Below are positions 1-5,941 of a stretch of 7,988 nt of DNA, in pieces. How positions within the stretch are numbered: position 1 is the first letter of the stretch; every line of letters starts with the position of its first letter. The position numbers and the translations under genes are program-made. The notes below the pieces were generated by a model. That model saw only the letters and a program-made list of their open reading frames with translations. It was not told the origin of the DNA and made no database searches. Source of the stretch: Deltaproteobacteria bacterium (GTDB lineage: Bacteria; DRYD01); assembly GCA_028276365.1 (NCBI GenBank), contig JAPYWL010000052.1, forward strand, positions 1 through 7,988, in the 5' to 3' direction.

Positions 1-25
1 AAAATATATTTCATCTAAAATATAT
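1..25 (-). terminator. Possible AT-only hairpin downstream of the Ycf45-like gene
   Basis: ATATATTT (4-11) and AAATATAT (18-25) are perfect 8-bp inverted copies with a 6-nt loop. On the minus strand they are followed by T residues at the window edge. The hairpin begins 15 bases past the stop codon. An all-A-T stem is weak and the following T tract is cut off, so this is only suggestive. Confidence 0.3.
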
Positions 26-40
26 CTTATTTTTATTCAG

Positions 41-1603
41 CTATTTAATTTTTTTATTATTAAAAATAATAATTTTTTTATCTTTTTCTTGATAAATTAA
101 AGAATATTTTTTTATTAAATCTACTAAATACTCTTTTTCTTGGTCATTTTTTAAATTAATTTCTATATGATCTAAATTTCTTGAATAAAGTTCATTTATT
201 TTTTCTTCAAAATTTTTAACCAATTCTTCTAAATCTGAATATTTTTCGTCGTCTTTAGAAACCATTTTATCTAACATTTTTGAAATCTGGGTAAATGTAT
301 TGCTTCTTACTGTGAATATATTATCTGCAAGATTTTTTAGATTAGGATTTTTTAGAATTCTTTTTTCTATTTCACTTTTTTTAGATTTTAAAGTAAGTAT
401 AGCATCTGCTTGATTTAGATCTAATACTACACTTATAGGTAAATCTAAGTTATAAATAGCTTTTTGTATTCTATCTATGCTAACTGCAAATGGAAATACT
501 TTTAAATTAGTTTTTAATACTTTTTCTTCCTCTTTAGTTTCTATATCTCCCTTTGTATATGGTTTAATTTGATTTTTACTTTGATTTTGATTTTGATTTT
601 CTTTAGAAGGATATTCTTTTAAAATAATAAATGAATCTTTATCTCTTTTTCTTATTTCAGGAGTAATTTCAATCCCTCTTAACAAGTTATCAACAACAAA
701 TGCCACATCTTTATGGATAGCAAATACATCTCTATCTCTTATTTCAATTAATATTTCAAAAGTAGGGGGATTTTTTCTTTCTAATACAGTTTTTTGAGTA
801 CCTCTTCTTTTGGCTTCTTCATCACTTAAAATAACAGCCTGGATTCCACCAACTAAATCTGATAAAGTAGGATTCATAATTATGTTTTCTAAAGTATTTC
901 CATGGGCTGTAGCTATTAATTGGACTCCCCTTTCTGCAATTGTCCTTGCAGCATACGCTTCTTCTAATGTCCCCATTTCATCTATTATTATAACCTCTGG
1001 CATATGGTTTTCTACTGCTTCTATCATTACTTTATGCTGGAATTCAGGTGAAGGTACTTGCATCCTTCTAGCTCTACCTATGGATGAATGTGGTATATCT
1101 CCATCTCCTCCTATTTCGTTAGAAGTATCTACTATAACTACACGTTTCTTCATTTCATCATTTAGAACTCTTGCTACTTCCCTTAAAATAGTGGTTTTTC
1201 CTACTCCAGGCTTCCCTAATATTAACACACTTTTATTTAATTTAATATAATCCATAATAACATTAGCAGCACCATATACAGCTCTACCTACTCTACATGT
1301 TAGACCTACTATTTTACCATGTCTATTTCTTATTGCAGATATTCTATGTAAAGTTCTTGGAATTCCTGCCCTGTTATCTTTCCCAAACTCTCCAATCCTT
1401 TTTACTACATACTCTATATCATCATACATAATTTCTCTTGAAGATATTATTTCAAAATCATTATGAAATCTTATTTCTGGAGTTCTACCTACGTCCATTA
1501 CTATTTCTATAATATCATTAACCTTAGGATGCTTTTCTACTTTAGAAGATATAAAGGGAGGCAAAACATCTATTAATAACTGTAATTCCTTTTCTATTTC
1601 CAT
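41..1603 (-). CDS. Ycf45-type AAA/P-loop ATPase with degenerate C-terminal R3H domain
   Basis: This 520-aa protein belongs to the Ycf45 group of R3H-domain ATPases known from cyanobacteria and plastids, related to the SpoIIIAA-type P-loop ATPases. The cellular role of the family is not settled. The N-terminus (MEIEKELQLLIDVLP, then IIEIVMDVGRTPEIRF) fits the family and supports the ATG at 1603. The ATPase core has Walker A GKPGVGKTT (130-138), DTSNEIGGDGDIPH (159-172), Walker B VIIIDEMGTLEEA (204-216) and ATAHG (231-235). NQNQNQSKNQ (336-345) is a linker. A second domain (about 370-447) has AVSIDRIQKAIYNLDLPI, DLNQADAILTLKSK and FTVRSNTFTQI. The last 60 residues align with the R3H domain, but the Arg and His of the motif fall on Lys490 and Val494. 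No secretion signal or membrane segment is seen. It is last of the visible genes. Confidence 0.92.
   Translation of the reverse strand: MEIEKELQLLIDVLPPFISSKVEKHPKVNDIIEIVMDVGRTPEIRFHNDFEIISSREIMYDDIEYVVKRIGEFGKDNRAGIPRTLHRISAIRNRHGKIVGLTCRVGRAVYGAANVIMDYIKLNKSVLILGKPGVGKTTILREVARVLNDEMKKRVVIVDTSNEIGGDGDIPHSSIGRARRMQVPSPEFQHKVMIEAVENHMPEVIIIDEMGTLEEAYAARTIAERGVQLIATAHGNTLENIIMNPTLSDLVGGIQAVILSDEEAKRRGTQKTVLERKNPPTFEILIEIRDRDVFAIHKDVAFVVDNLLRGIEITPEIRKRDKDSFIILKEYPSKENQNQNQSKNQIKPYTKGDIETKEEEKVLKTNLKVFPFAVSIDRIQKAIYNLDLPISVVLDLNQADAILTLKSKKSEIEKRILKNPNLKNLADNIFTVRSNTFTQISKMLDKMVSKDDEKYSDLEELVKNFEEKINELYSRNLDHIEINLKNDQEKEYLVDLIKKYSLIYQEKDKKIIIFNNKKIK
581..598. repeat. Three tandem copies of a hexamer (TTGATT)
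   Basis: Three perfect TTGATT units on the plus strand encode Asn-Gln repeats (residues 336-341) in the linker after the ATPase domain of the Ycf45-like protein. Because the unit is six bases, gain or loss of copies would change linker length without shifting the frame. Confidence 0.8.
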
Positions 1604-1613
1604 AATTCTTATT

Positions 1614-1665
1614 TGCTGGGATATTTATTTGCCGCTTTTCTTACCCCCCACCAGCACATAGGGGT
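1614..1665 (-). promoter_or_regulatory. GC-rich structured leader in front of the Ycf45-like gene
   Basis: This gap of 78 bp stands out for C and G runs in an AT-rich region. Read on the minus strand, TGCTGG (1656-1651) can pair with CCAGCA (1619-1614). The CCCC at 1664-1661 can instead pair with the G6 run at 1649-1644. The two folds partly compete, as in switching leaders. It ends about 10 nt before the ATG at 1603, which lacks a Shine-Dalgarno. It matches no riboswitch class I can recall; this is structure by eye only. Confidence 0.35.
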
Positions 1666-1672
1666 TTTTTTT
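1643..1672 (+). terminator. Terminator-like hairpin with T8, oriented to the plus strand
   Basis: On the plus strand ACCCC (1643-1647) can pair with GGGGT (1661-1665) around a 13-nt loop, followed by an unbroken T tract (1665-1672). That is the layout of an intrinsic terminator for rightward transcription, against all genes here. On the minus strand the tract is an A8 before the hairpin, with no T run after it, so it would not stop the operon. Confidence 0.35.
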
Positions 1673-1681
1673 AATCTTTAT

Positions 1682-2641
1682 TTACATTATCATTATATAA
1701 TATATAACTAGCCATATTATAATAATTAATTGAATGAAAAAAAATAACGATATCCCTAAAAATAATTTATTTTTTAATAAGGAAAATATAGGTAATCTTT
1801 GGGGTTCAATATCTGTTGTCTCTTTATATAAAATTTCGTATAACTTTTTCTCAAATTCCTTAAATGTTCTATATCTATTATGTGAGCTATAAGCTAAATT
1901 TTTTTCTAAAACCCTCGAAAGTTCTATACTAATTAAGGAATTTAATGTTATAGCCGGTGGAAATATGAAAGGATCATCTCTTAAATATGGCGGAACTTTA
2001 GTTATAAATTCATACATAATGGCACATATAATATAGATAAAACTTGATTGATTTATCATTGATATTTTATCATCTAAAAATTCAGGAGGAATATACCCAA
2101 AGGTCCCAATAAAATAATTTTGATTTACTCCATCATCATTAATTAAATCCATTAATTTATTTACACTAAAAGAGAGTATTTTTATAATTCCATTTCTCTC
2201 TATTATTATATTTTCTGGATTAAGATCAATAAATCTTATTAGATCTTTTTCATAAAAATACTTAACTATTTCTAATAATTGTAAACCTAATTTAATAGCT
2301 TTGACAGTAGAAGAACTAAAATTAGAGGAATATATAACTTCTTTTAGTAAACTACCATTTAAGTACTCTGTTACTACTATTAAATAATCTTTATCTATAA
2401 AATAATCACTTATTTTACCTATTTTCTCGTAAACCACTTTTGATAGATTAGCTAATGTAAAAAAAAGGTTGTTTATAAAATTTTTTGAAGTATTAATTAA
2501 TAATATTTGATGAACTAACCAAAAATTACCAGGAAATCTTGTATCCTCAGCTTTGTATATATTATATTCGTTTTCCACTTTATATAATCCTTCTATCCTG
2601 TATCTATTATTAAGTATTGAACCTCTGTTATATTTTTCCAT
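1682..2641 (-). CDS. Ser/Thr kinase-like protein with degenerate active site (predicted pseudokinase), C-terminal membrane anchor
   Basis: This 319-aa protein has the overall layout of a bacterial PknB-type (Hanks) kinase without extracellular domains. Residues 11-47 (NNRYRIEGLY...AEDTRFPG...WLVHQIL) match the N-lobe, DYFIDKDYLIVVTEYLNGSLL (79-99) the hinge region, IDLNPENIII (138-147) the catalytic loop, and GTFGYIPPEFL (179-189) the P+1/APE segment. Several essential residues are changed: the glycine loop has no GxGxxG, the VAIK Lys is His44, the helix C Glu aligns with Thr62, HRD is FID (137-139), the catalytic-loop Lys is Asn141, and DFG is SFS (157-159). A single hydrophobic helix at about 293-317 ends the protein, so the kinase-like domain should face the cytoplasm. 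The gene begins 24 bp after gatB and has no clear Shine-Dalgarno. Loss of catalysis is inferred; a scaffold or sensor role is possible. Confidence 0.88.
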   Translation of the reverse strand: MEKYNRGSILNNRYRIEGLYKVENEYNIYKAEDTRFPGNFWLVHQILLINTSKNFINNLFFTLANLSKVVYEKIGKISDYFIDKDYLIVVTEYLNGSLLKEVIYSSNFSSSTVKAIKLGLQLLEIVKYFYEKDLIRFIDLNPENIIIERNGIIKILSFSVNKLMDLINDDGVNQNYFIGTFGYIPPEFLDDKISMINQSSFIYIICAIMYEFITKVPPYLRDDPFIFPPAITLNSLISIELSRVLEKNLAYSSHNRYRTFKEFEKKLYEILYKETTDIEPQRLPIFSLLKNKLFLGISLFFFIQLIIIIWLVIYYIMIM

Positions 2642-2644
2642 TTT

Positions 2645-2683
2645 AGATTATTTAATCAAGTTTGATTAAATTTTAGATAATCT
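2645..2683. repeat. Long inverted repeat over the gatB stop codon, in front of the pseudokinase gene
   Basis: Positions 2650-2659 (ATTTAATCAA) and 2662-2671 (TTGATTAAAT) are perfect 10-bp inverted copies with a 2-bp centre. Outside them AGATT (2645-2649) and AATCT (2679-2683) can pair too, with a 7-nt bulge on one side. The gatB stop codon (2666-2668) is inside the element, which ends only a few bases before the next ATG (2641). There is no T run, so it is not a typical terminator. It could tune translation of the next gene or bind a protein. Confidence 0.5.
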
Positions 2684-4156
2684 GTTTAGTATAATATTTT
2701 TTACTGTTTCTGGTTTAGCTTTGGATTTAACTTCTTTCATAACCTGACCTATTAAAAATGATAATGCTTTTTCTTTCCCTTCTTTATAATCCTTTACAGC
2801 TTGAGGATTATTAGCTAAAACTTTTTCTATTACTTCATTAACTAAATTTAGATCCTCTTTTATTAATAAATTATTATCTTCTAAATATTTATTTATATTT
2901 GTTTCTTTTTTAACTAAATTAAGTAAATGATCTTTTAGATTGATAGTATTTATTTCCTTATTTATTATCAAAGTAATAAGTGTAGAAATATTTTTAGGTG
3001 ATAAACTACTAATATCTATTAATTTTTCATTTAGTAAATAAGCTAAGTAAGTTTTAAAAAATTTGGAAACTTCTTTGTAAATGTTTACATTATTTAAATT
3101 GTTACTAATTAAATTAATAACTTCATTGTAGATATCATTTAATTCTTTTGGTTCTAATAAAAACATAATTTCTTCATGACTTAGATCATTTTGTAAATAA
3201 AAAATATAGTAATTTAGTGGAGTTTTTCCTTTAAATGAGAAGTTATTTATTATATTTTCATTTAAATTTAAGGGTAATAAATCGGGTTCAGGGAAATATC
3301 TATAATCATGTGATTCTTCTTTAGAACGCATAGAGTAGGTAGATTGGTTTTTTTCATCCCAACCCCTTGTTTCTTGGATTATTTCTTTACCCTCCTTTAT
3401 TAAATTGTATTGCCTTATTGTTTCATAAACTAATGCTTTATATAAAAATCTAAATGAATTTATATTCTTTACTTCTACTTTAACTCCTAAGTTTGATGAG
3501 TTTTTGGGTTTTAAAGATATATTAGCATCGCATCTTAAACTACCTTCTTCCATTTTAACATCACTTATATTAGTATATAAAGCAGTTAATCTTAGTAAAT
3601 ATAAGAATTCAACTGCTTCCTCAGGGGAATTTATTACAGGTTCTGTAACTATTTCAATTAACGGCACTCCTGCACGATTATAGTTTAACAACGTCCAATT
3701 AGCTTCTCTTAAATTATCTCCCCCTATATGAATAGATTTTCCTGTGTCTTCTTCTAAGTGGATTCTCCTTAAATAAACATATTTATTAGCTTTAGGTAAA
3801 AATAAATGCCCCTTTAAAGCTAAAGGTAAATCATATTGTGAAATTTGATAGTTTTTTGGCATATCTGGATAAAAATAGTTTTTTCTATCAAATTTACTGT
3901 ACTTTTGAATTTCACAATTTAAAGCAGAAGCAAATCTTATAAAATACTCTATAGCTTGGAAATTAATAACTGGTAATGAACCAGGCAACCCTAAACATAC
4001 CGGACATACATTCTTGTTTGGTTCTAGTGTAAATTCATTTTTACAATTACAAAATAATTTTTTTTCAGTAGATAATTCTATATGTACTTCTAAACCTATA
4101 ATGATATCATATTCTTTTTGAATTTCCTGTATGCTAATATTTTCTGTTATTTTCAT
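2666..4156 (-). CDS. gatB: Aspartyl/glutamyl-tRNA amidotransferase subunit B
   Basis: GatB is the tRNA-binding and kinase subunit of GatCAB, which converts Glu-tRNA(Gln) and/or Asp-tRNA(Asn) to the amidated forms in the cytoplasm. At 496 aa it is slightly longer than the usual 475-480, with a few extra N-terminal residues. It shows YDIIIGLEVHIEL (16-28), a four-Cys metal site (C36, C38, C51, C54), CPVCLGLPGSLPV, and the family signature RKNYFYPDMPKNYQISQYD (91-109). DYRYFPEPDLLPL follows mid-protein, and the C-terminal YqeY-like tail domain has NNPQAVKDYKEGKEKALSFL near 449-468. No truncation or missing motif is seen. Neither gatA nor gatC is in the window, so the complex is encoded at more than one place. 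It probably heads a transcript from the promoter at 4223-4251 that may continue into the kinase-like gene 24 bp downstream. Confidence 0.98.
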   Translation of the reverse strand: MKITENISIQEIQKEYDIIIGLEVHIELSTEKKLFCNCKNEFTLEPNKNVCPVCLGLPGSLPVINFQAIEYFIRFASALNCEIQKYSKFDRKNYFYPDMPKNYQISQYDLPLALKGHLFLPKANKYVYLRRIHLEEDTGKSIHIGGDNLREANWTLLNYNRAGVPLIEIVTEPVINSPEEAVEFLYLLRLTALYTNISDVKMEEGSLRCDANISLKPKNSSNLGVKVEVKNINSFRFLYKALVYETIRQYNLIKEGKEIIQETRGWDEKNQSTYSMRSKEESHDYRYFPEPDLLPLNLNENIINNFSFKGKTPLNYYIFYLQNDLSHEEIMFLLEPKELNDIYNEVINLISNNLNNVNIYKEVSKFFKTYLAYLLNEKLIDISSLSPKNISTLITLIINKEINTINLKDHLLNLVKKETNINKYLEDNNLLIKEDLNLVNEVIEKVLANNPQAVKDYKEGKEKALSFLIGQVMKEVKSKAKPETVKNIILNRLSKI

Positions 4157-4166
4157 TTTAAATAAT

Positions 4167-4173
4167 CCCCCTT
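4167..4173 (-). promoter_or_regulatory. Ribosome binding site of gatB
   Basis: AAGGGGG on the minus strand lies 10 nt before the gatB ATG. It is the only convincing purine-rich Shine-Dalgarno at a normal distance in the window, and it supports the start at 4156. Confidence 0.6.
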
Positions 4174-4208
4174 AATTAATTTAAGTTTTAGTAATTAAAA
4201 GTGAGCTA

Positions 4209-4241
4209 ATTTACAGGTAATAAATATATCCCACTGTAAAT
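4209..4241. repeat. 8-bp inverted repeat straddling the gatB promoter (possible operator)
   Basis: ATTTACAG (4209-4216) and CTGTAAAT (4234-4241) are perfect inverted copies separated by 17 bp. One arm falls in the -35/-10 spacer and the other on the expected start point, with the -10 hexamer between them. Because most of it would not be transcribed, a DNA-binding dimer site fits better than an RNA hairpin. Confidence 0.45.
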
Positions 4242-4251
4242 ATTTTGTCAT
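4223..4251 (-). promoter_or_regulatory. Sigma70-like promoter for gatB and downstream genes
   Basis: On the minus strand the -35 is ATGACA (4246-4251, 5 of 6 to TTGACA) and the -10 is TATATT (4223-4228, 5 of 6 to TATAAT), with an exact 17-bp spacer. Transcription would begin near 4216, giving a leader of about 60 nt before the gatB ATG at 4156. This is the best promoter I found in the window. Confidence 0.55.
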
Positions 4252-4267
4252 GTCTTTATCAATTTTT

Positions 4268-4903
4268 TTAAAAAGGATCATTACCAGAACTTCCCCCTCT
4301 TCCTCCTTGAGCAGAACTACTACAAGGACCCATATATACTAATAATAATACTAAATCACTAAACTTATTATCAAAATCTAAATCAAAAAAAGCTAAATAT
4401 TCATCTTTTTCTTTATGTTTAAATATCATTATATATTTGTTATCTAAATTTGAATTTATAATAATTCTATCACTCTTATTAGATAAAATAAAAGATAAAG
4501 AGAAGGGAAGGGCTTCAAATTTTGTAGGGTTTTGTGTAGTTATAAAGTATGTTTCAATGTTTTTTGTTTCACCTTGTAAAGGAATTTTATTAAAGAGTTT
4601 ATAAAAATTTATTGAAGCATTTTGAAGATTCTTTAAATCAGGAATTAATCCTATTTCTATCTCTTTGTTTTTTAAAGTTTTAGATTTTTTGGGTAAATCA
4701 TAAATGGAATAAACTGTAATTATAACATATTTACCTGGTTCTAAAGAAGATTGATAATAATTGTAATTTTTTAATTTTTCTTTTATTTTTTGAGGAATTC
4801 CATTAGGAGTCGGTAAAATACCACCAAACGTATTTAAACCTATTAATAAAAACAATAAAATACTTAATAATTTGAAGATTTTGTTTAATTTTGTATTCCA
4901 CAT
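4268..4903 (-). CDS. Secreted or membrane-anchored protein with Asp-rich loop and Gly/Ser tail, function unknown
   Basis: This 211-aa protein has no family I can name. Residues 1-9 are basic, and about 10-28 form a hydrophobic segment (LLSILLFLLIGL) typical of a signal peptide or N-terminal anchor, so the rest should lie outside the membrane. The middle (about 50-165) looks beta-rich. Near the end, FFDLDFDNKFSDLVLLL (172-188) has Asp at 174, 176, 178 and 183. This DxDxDN....D layout resembles calcium-binding loops and recalls the 'D.DfnDLvf' element of DUF4114-like surface proteins. The tail from Cys194 is CSSSAQGGRGGSSGNDPF, flexible and unlike an LPXTG or PEP-CTERM sorting signal. Gaps of 131 and 111 bp on either side suggest its own transcript. 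The ATG at 4903 has only a weak upstream AAG; see the misplaced Shine-Dalgarno at 4932-4939. Confidence 0.8.
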   Translation of the reverse strand: MWNTKLNKIFKLLSILLFLLIGLNTFGGILPTPNGIPQKIKEKLKNYNYYQSSLEPGKYVIITVYSIYDLPKKSKTLKNKEIEIGLIPDLKNLQNASINFYKLFNKIPLQGETKNIETYFITTQNPTKFEALPFSLSFILSNKSDRIIINSNLDNKYIMIFKHKEKDEYLAFFDLDFDNKFSDLVLLLVYMGPCSSSAQGGRGGSSGNDPF

Positions 4904-4931
4904 CTTTATTCTTAAAATACTTATTTATTAA

Positions 4932-4939
4932 CTCCTTCT
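4932..4939 (-). promoter_or_regulatory. Misplaced strong Shine-Dalgarno-like AGAAGGAG
   Basis: On the minus strand AGAAGGAG is the best anti-16S match in this gap, yet it lies 28 nt before the ATG at 4903, too far for normal initiation. No ATG, GTG or TTG occurs at usable distance. An in-frame ATA (4922-4924) is 7 nt away and would add seven residues before the Met. Either this is chance, or initiation uses a rare start codon. Confidence 0.3.
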
Positions 4940-4963
4940 TTTTTATTATTATTTTATAAAAAA

Positions 4964-4983
4964 TGAAATTCCTTTTTATTTCA
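4964..4983. repeat. Short inverted repeat upstream of the 211-aa gene
   Basis: A perfect 6-bp inverted repeat, TGAAAT (4964-4969) and ATTTCA (4978-4983), has an 8-nt spacer. It lies about 60 bp upstream of the ATG at 4903, where a promoter would be expected. A TTGAAA-like -35 overlaps it on the minus strand, but no well-spaced -10 follows. It could be an operator or chance. Confidence 0.25.
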
Positions 4984-4994
4984 AAGTTCTACTT

Positions 4995-5023
4995 AAAAAA
5001 GAAGATTTTAAATTTAAATATCT
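4995..5023 (-). terminator. Possible AT-rich intrinsic terminator after tsaE
   Basis: On the minus strand, 12 bases past the tsaE stop, a 21-nt imperfect inverted repeat (5003-5023, ends AGAT and ATCT, two internal mismatches) is followed by a short spacer and a run of six T (4995-5000). The stem is almost all A-T, so it would be weak. In a genome this AT-rich such patterns also arise by chance. Confidence 0.3.
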
Positions 5024-5034
5024 ATTTACAAGGA

Positions 5035-5910
5035 TTAAAGATTATTAAAGATTGAATTATTAAAATGTAAAGTTAATACTCTACTACTTTGATTTATATA
5101 TTCTAAATTGATTATAACAAAATTGTTTTTATTTATATTTTTTAAGTAAAACTCTAAAGTTAATTTATTAGCCCATTCAACTAAGTTTATGGTATCATTG
5201 TTTTGTAAATATTGAATAAAATCTAACTCTTTTTCTAAATTAATAGTTTCATAGTTTTCTAATCGATATAGATCCCAATGAATAATATTTAAATTATCTA
5301 TTTTAAATTTATTCATAATACTGAAAGTAGGACTGTTAGTCTTATCAATAATTGATTTAATAAATGTAGTTTTTCCAGCTCCTAAATCCCCTGTAAATAA
5401 AATATTAAAATACCCTAAATTTCTTATATTTTGCTTTATTAAATTAGAAATATCTAAAGCAAGCAATTTTGTTTGCTCTATATTCTTTAAATAAAATATA
5501 TAATAGTTACTAAAATATGGATAAATATTTAAATTTGTATTTATTTTAATCTTTTTTTTAGCTTTTAAAAAAGATATATCAATTTTTTTAATATTTTTTT
5601 TATAAAATAAAAATGGAGTTAAATAATAAAAATCTTGATTTTTGTTAAAGATTAAATCTGATATTAAAATAAACCCATTTTTAATATACTCTTTTTTATT
5701 TTTATAAACTATTTTTGATTTAACTAAGAAATAAGCATTTATTACGTCTTGTATTTTAGTGGTTAGAGTTTCTGTATTTGTATCGAAAAAATAAGGTCTT
5801 ACCTCTAAATCTAAGAAATTTTCTATATTTACATTATTATCATATATATCCCAAACTAAAAAATTTGAAAAATCAGATTCTTGTAAATCTTTTATTTTTT
5901 TAGATATCAT
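5035..5910 (-). CDS. tsaE: TsaE (tRNA t6A biosynthesis ATPase) with an extra N-terminal domain
   Basis: TsaE is the P-loop ATPase that works with TsaB and TsaD to add threonylcarbamoyl to A37 of ANN-decoding tRNAs. The TsaE domain covers about residues 145-291. It has the Walker A GDLGAGKTT (174-182), SPTFSIMN (193-200), HWDLYRLE (211-218) and LVEWANKL (243-250), all in the usual order. Typical TsaE is about 140-165 aa, so the 291-aa length reflects about 145 additional residues at the N-terminus. That part contains FLVWDIYDNN near 17-26 and LDLEVRPYFF near 33-42. It faintly recalls a family of small uncharacterised bacterial proteins with a VWEF...TTVRP pattern, but I cannot name it. There is one continuous frame with no sign of a frameshift. 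The chosen ATG at 5910 lacks a good Shine-Dalgarno. The TsaE part is very sure; the role of the extension is unknown. Confidence 0.93.
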   Translation of the reverse strand: MISKKIKDLQESDFSNFLVWDIYDNNVNIENFLDLEVRPYFFDTNTETLTTKIQDVINAYFLVKSKIVYKNKKEYIKNGFILISDLIFNKNQDFYYLTPFLFYKKNIKKIDISFLKAKKKIKINTNLNIYPYFSNYYIFYLKNIEQTKLLALDISNLIKQNIRNLGYFNILFTGDLGAGKTTFIKSIIDKTNSPTFSIMNKFKIDNLNIIHWDLYRLENYETINLEKELDFIQYLQNNDTINLVEWANKLTLEFYLKNINKNNFVIINLEYINQSSRVLTLHFNNSIFNNL

Positions 5911-5941
5911 AATGCTTAAAATTATTGATAAAAAATAGAAA

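Noticed and set aside
581-598. Phase-variable repeat tract
   Set aside because: The unit is six bases, so slippage could not switch the frame, and three copies is short. It is better read as a low-complexity Asn-Gln linker.
810-1250. 146-codon open frame on the plus strand
   Set aside because: It lies wholly inside the Ycf45-like gene, opposite its conserved ATPase core. The predicted protein shows no recognisable motif. It is a shadow of the real gene.
1614-1665. Known riboswitch (preQ1, ZTP, fluoride or guanidine classes)
   Set aside because: The short GC blocks suggested one, but none of the conserved loop sequences of these classes is present, so I kept it as an unnamed structured leader.
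5035-5470. TsaE extension as two genes joined by a frameshift
   Set aside because: The frame runs uninterrupted from 5910 to 5035, and I see no internal ATG with a ribosome site at the domain border.
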